Assembly: GCA_023436525.1 (NCBI GenBank)
Contig: JAEZIW010000184.1
Location: 1-5,138, forward strand
Direction of reading: 5' to 3'
From: Bacillota bacterium
GTDB lineage: Bacteria; Bacillota; Clostridia; Christensenellales; SZUA-584
Length of the DNA: 5,138 nucleotides
Part shown: positions 4,879 through 5,138 of the stretch, one piece after another
How the letters are laid out: each line of letters begins with the position of its first letter
Numbering within the stretch: position 1 is the first letter of the stretch
Made by a program: the position numbers and the translations under genes
The notes under the pieces: model-generated
Database searches by the model: none
Told to the model about the DNA's origin: nothing
What the model saw: the letters and a program-made list of their open reading frames with translations, nothing else

Positions 4879-5138
4879 GCACTCTTGTGCACGCTTTTGT
4901 ATTCCCTGCAATAATCAGATGCTCGTTCTCGGTAAACACGTGCTCGGCACCGGATATGGGCAGTATCTTATCATCGATTTTTGTGGCAATGATATTGATA
5001 TTGTATTTTGAGCGAACATTGATTTGTTTGATGCTTTTGCCGCACCAAGCCACCGGTACGCCGATTTCGCATAACGACAAATCGTCGGACAGTTCGAAAT
5101 AATCAAACGAGTTGTTGGCGCTGTATTTTCTGGCCGCT
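4865..5138 (-). CDS. KtrA/TrkA-type potassium uptake regulatory subunit, C-terminal part
   Basis: The last 91 or so codons of a gene that enters from beyond position 5138; the reading frame is open to the window edge. The chain includes SFDYFELSDDLSL, then the RCK_C (TrkA_C) domain: IGVPVAWCGKSIKQINVRSKY, NINIIATKI, and the closing strand ENEHLIIAGN. This is the classic end of KtrA/TrkA proteins, cytoplasmic rings that bind nucleotides or ligands and gate a TrkH/KtrB-type potassium channel. The N-terminal Rossmann RCK_N domain and the channel gene are expected outside the window. Any start codon within this segment is artificial. The kinase gene follows after 38 bases on the same strand, suggesting an operon with readthrough. 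Confidence 0.9.
   Translation of the reverse strand, partial: AARKYSANNSFDYFELSDDLSLCEIGVPVAWCGKSIKQINVRSKYNINIIATKIDDKILPISGAEHVFTENEHLIIAGNTKACTRVLDIK

Noticed and set aside
1..5138. CRISPR arrays, insertion sequences, prophage or defence genes
   Set aside because: No regularly spaced repeats, transposase-like ORFs, terminal repeats with target duplications or defence-family motifs were seen.

Overview
The window reads as a chromosomal segment of an anaerobic, probably gut-type member of the Bacillota (Clostridia). This rests on strong GGAGG-type ribosome binding sites, a TTG start, consensus sigma-A promoters, Gram-positive protein families (a DUF711/UPF0210 'PFL family' protein, a KtrA/TrkA RCK protein with a KdpD-like kinase) and fairly balanced base composition. 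The lineage is inferred; no 16S or marker gene is present.

Layout. (1) 14-163, minus strand: an intact tRNA-Arg(CCT) with encoded CCA, preceded by the 5' half of a second tRNA-Arg(CCT) whose 3' half is gone. A good promoter (214-242) lies just after the upstream gene's stop codon, and a stable hairpin (184-210) overlaps its probable start of transcription. (2) 245-2267, minus strand: a two-gene unit of a small secreted lipoprotein (212 aa) followed 25 bases later by a PFL family protein (452 aa). Its promoter is TTGCAA-17-TATAAT. (3) 2268-2713: 446 bases that ordinary gene calling would leave empty. They hold divergent promoters around an AT-rich inverted repeat, and a compact plus-strand unit: promoter, ribosome binding site, a 24-codon hydrophobic peptide, a second ribosome binding site with a 4-codon ORF, and a strong hairpin terminator. 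Palindromes and a weak antisense promoter candidate lie beyond it. (4) 2714-5138, minus strand: the 3' end of a KtrA/TrkA-type potassium-uptake regulatory subunit, a 476-aa KdpD-like sensor kinase without KdpD's large cytoplasmic N-terminal sensor, and a KdpE/OmpR-type response regulator whose start overlaps the kinase stop by 11 bases.

How the genes work together. Block 4 looks like potassium uptake linked to two-component regulation: the RCK protein would gate a Trk/Ktr channel outside the window, and the kinase and regulator would adjust expression. The small peptide gene is convergent with this operon and shares its terminator region. Block 2 is separate; its function is unknown. The most novel item is the unannotated small membrane-peptide gene at 2409-2622. 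No phage, insertion sequence, CRISPR or defence gene is visible.
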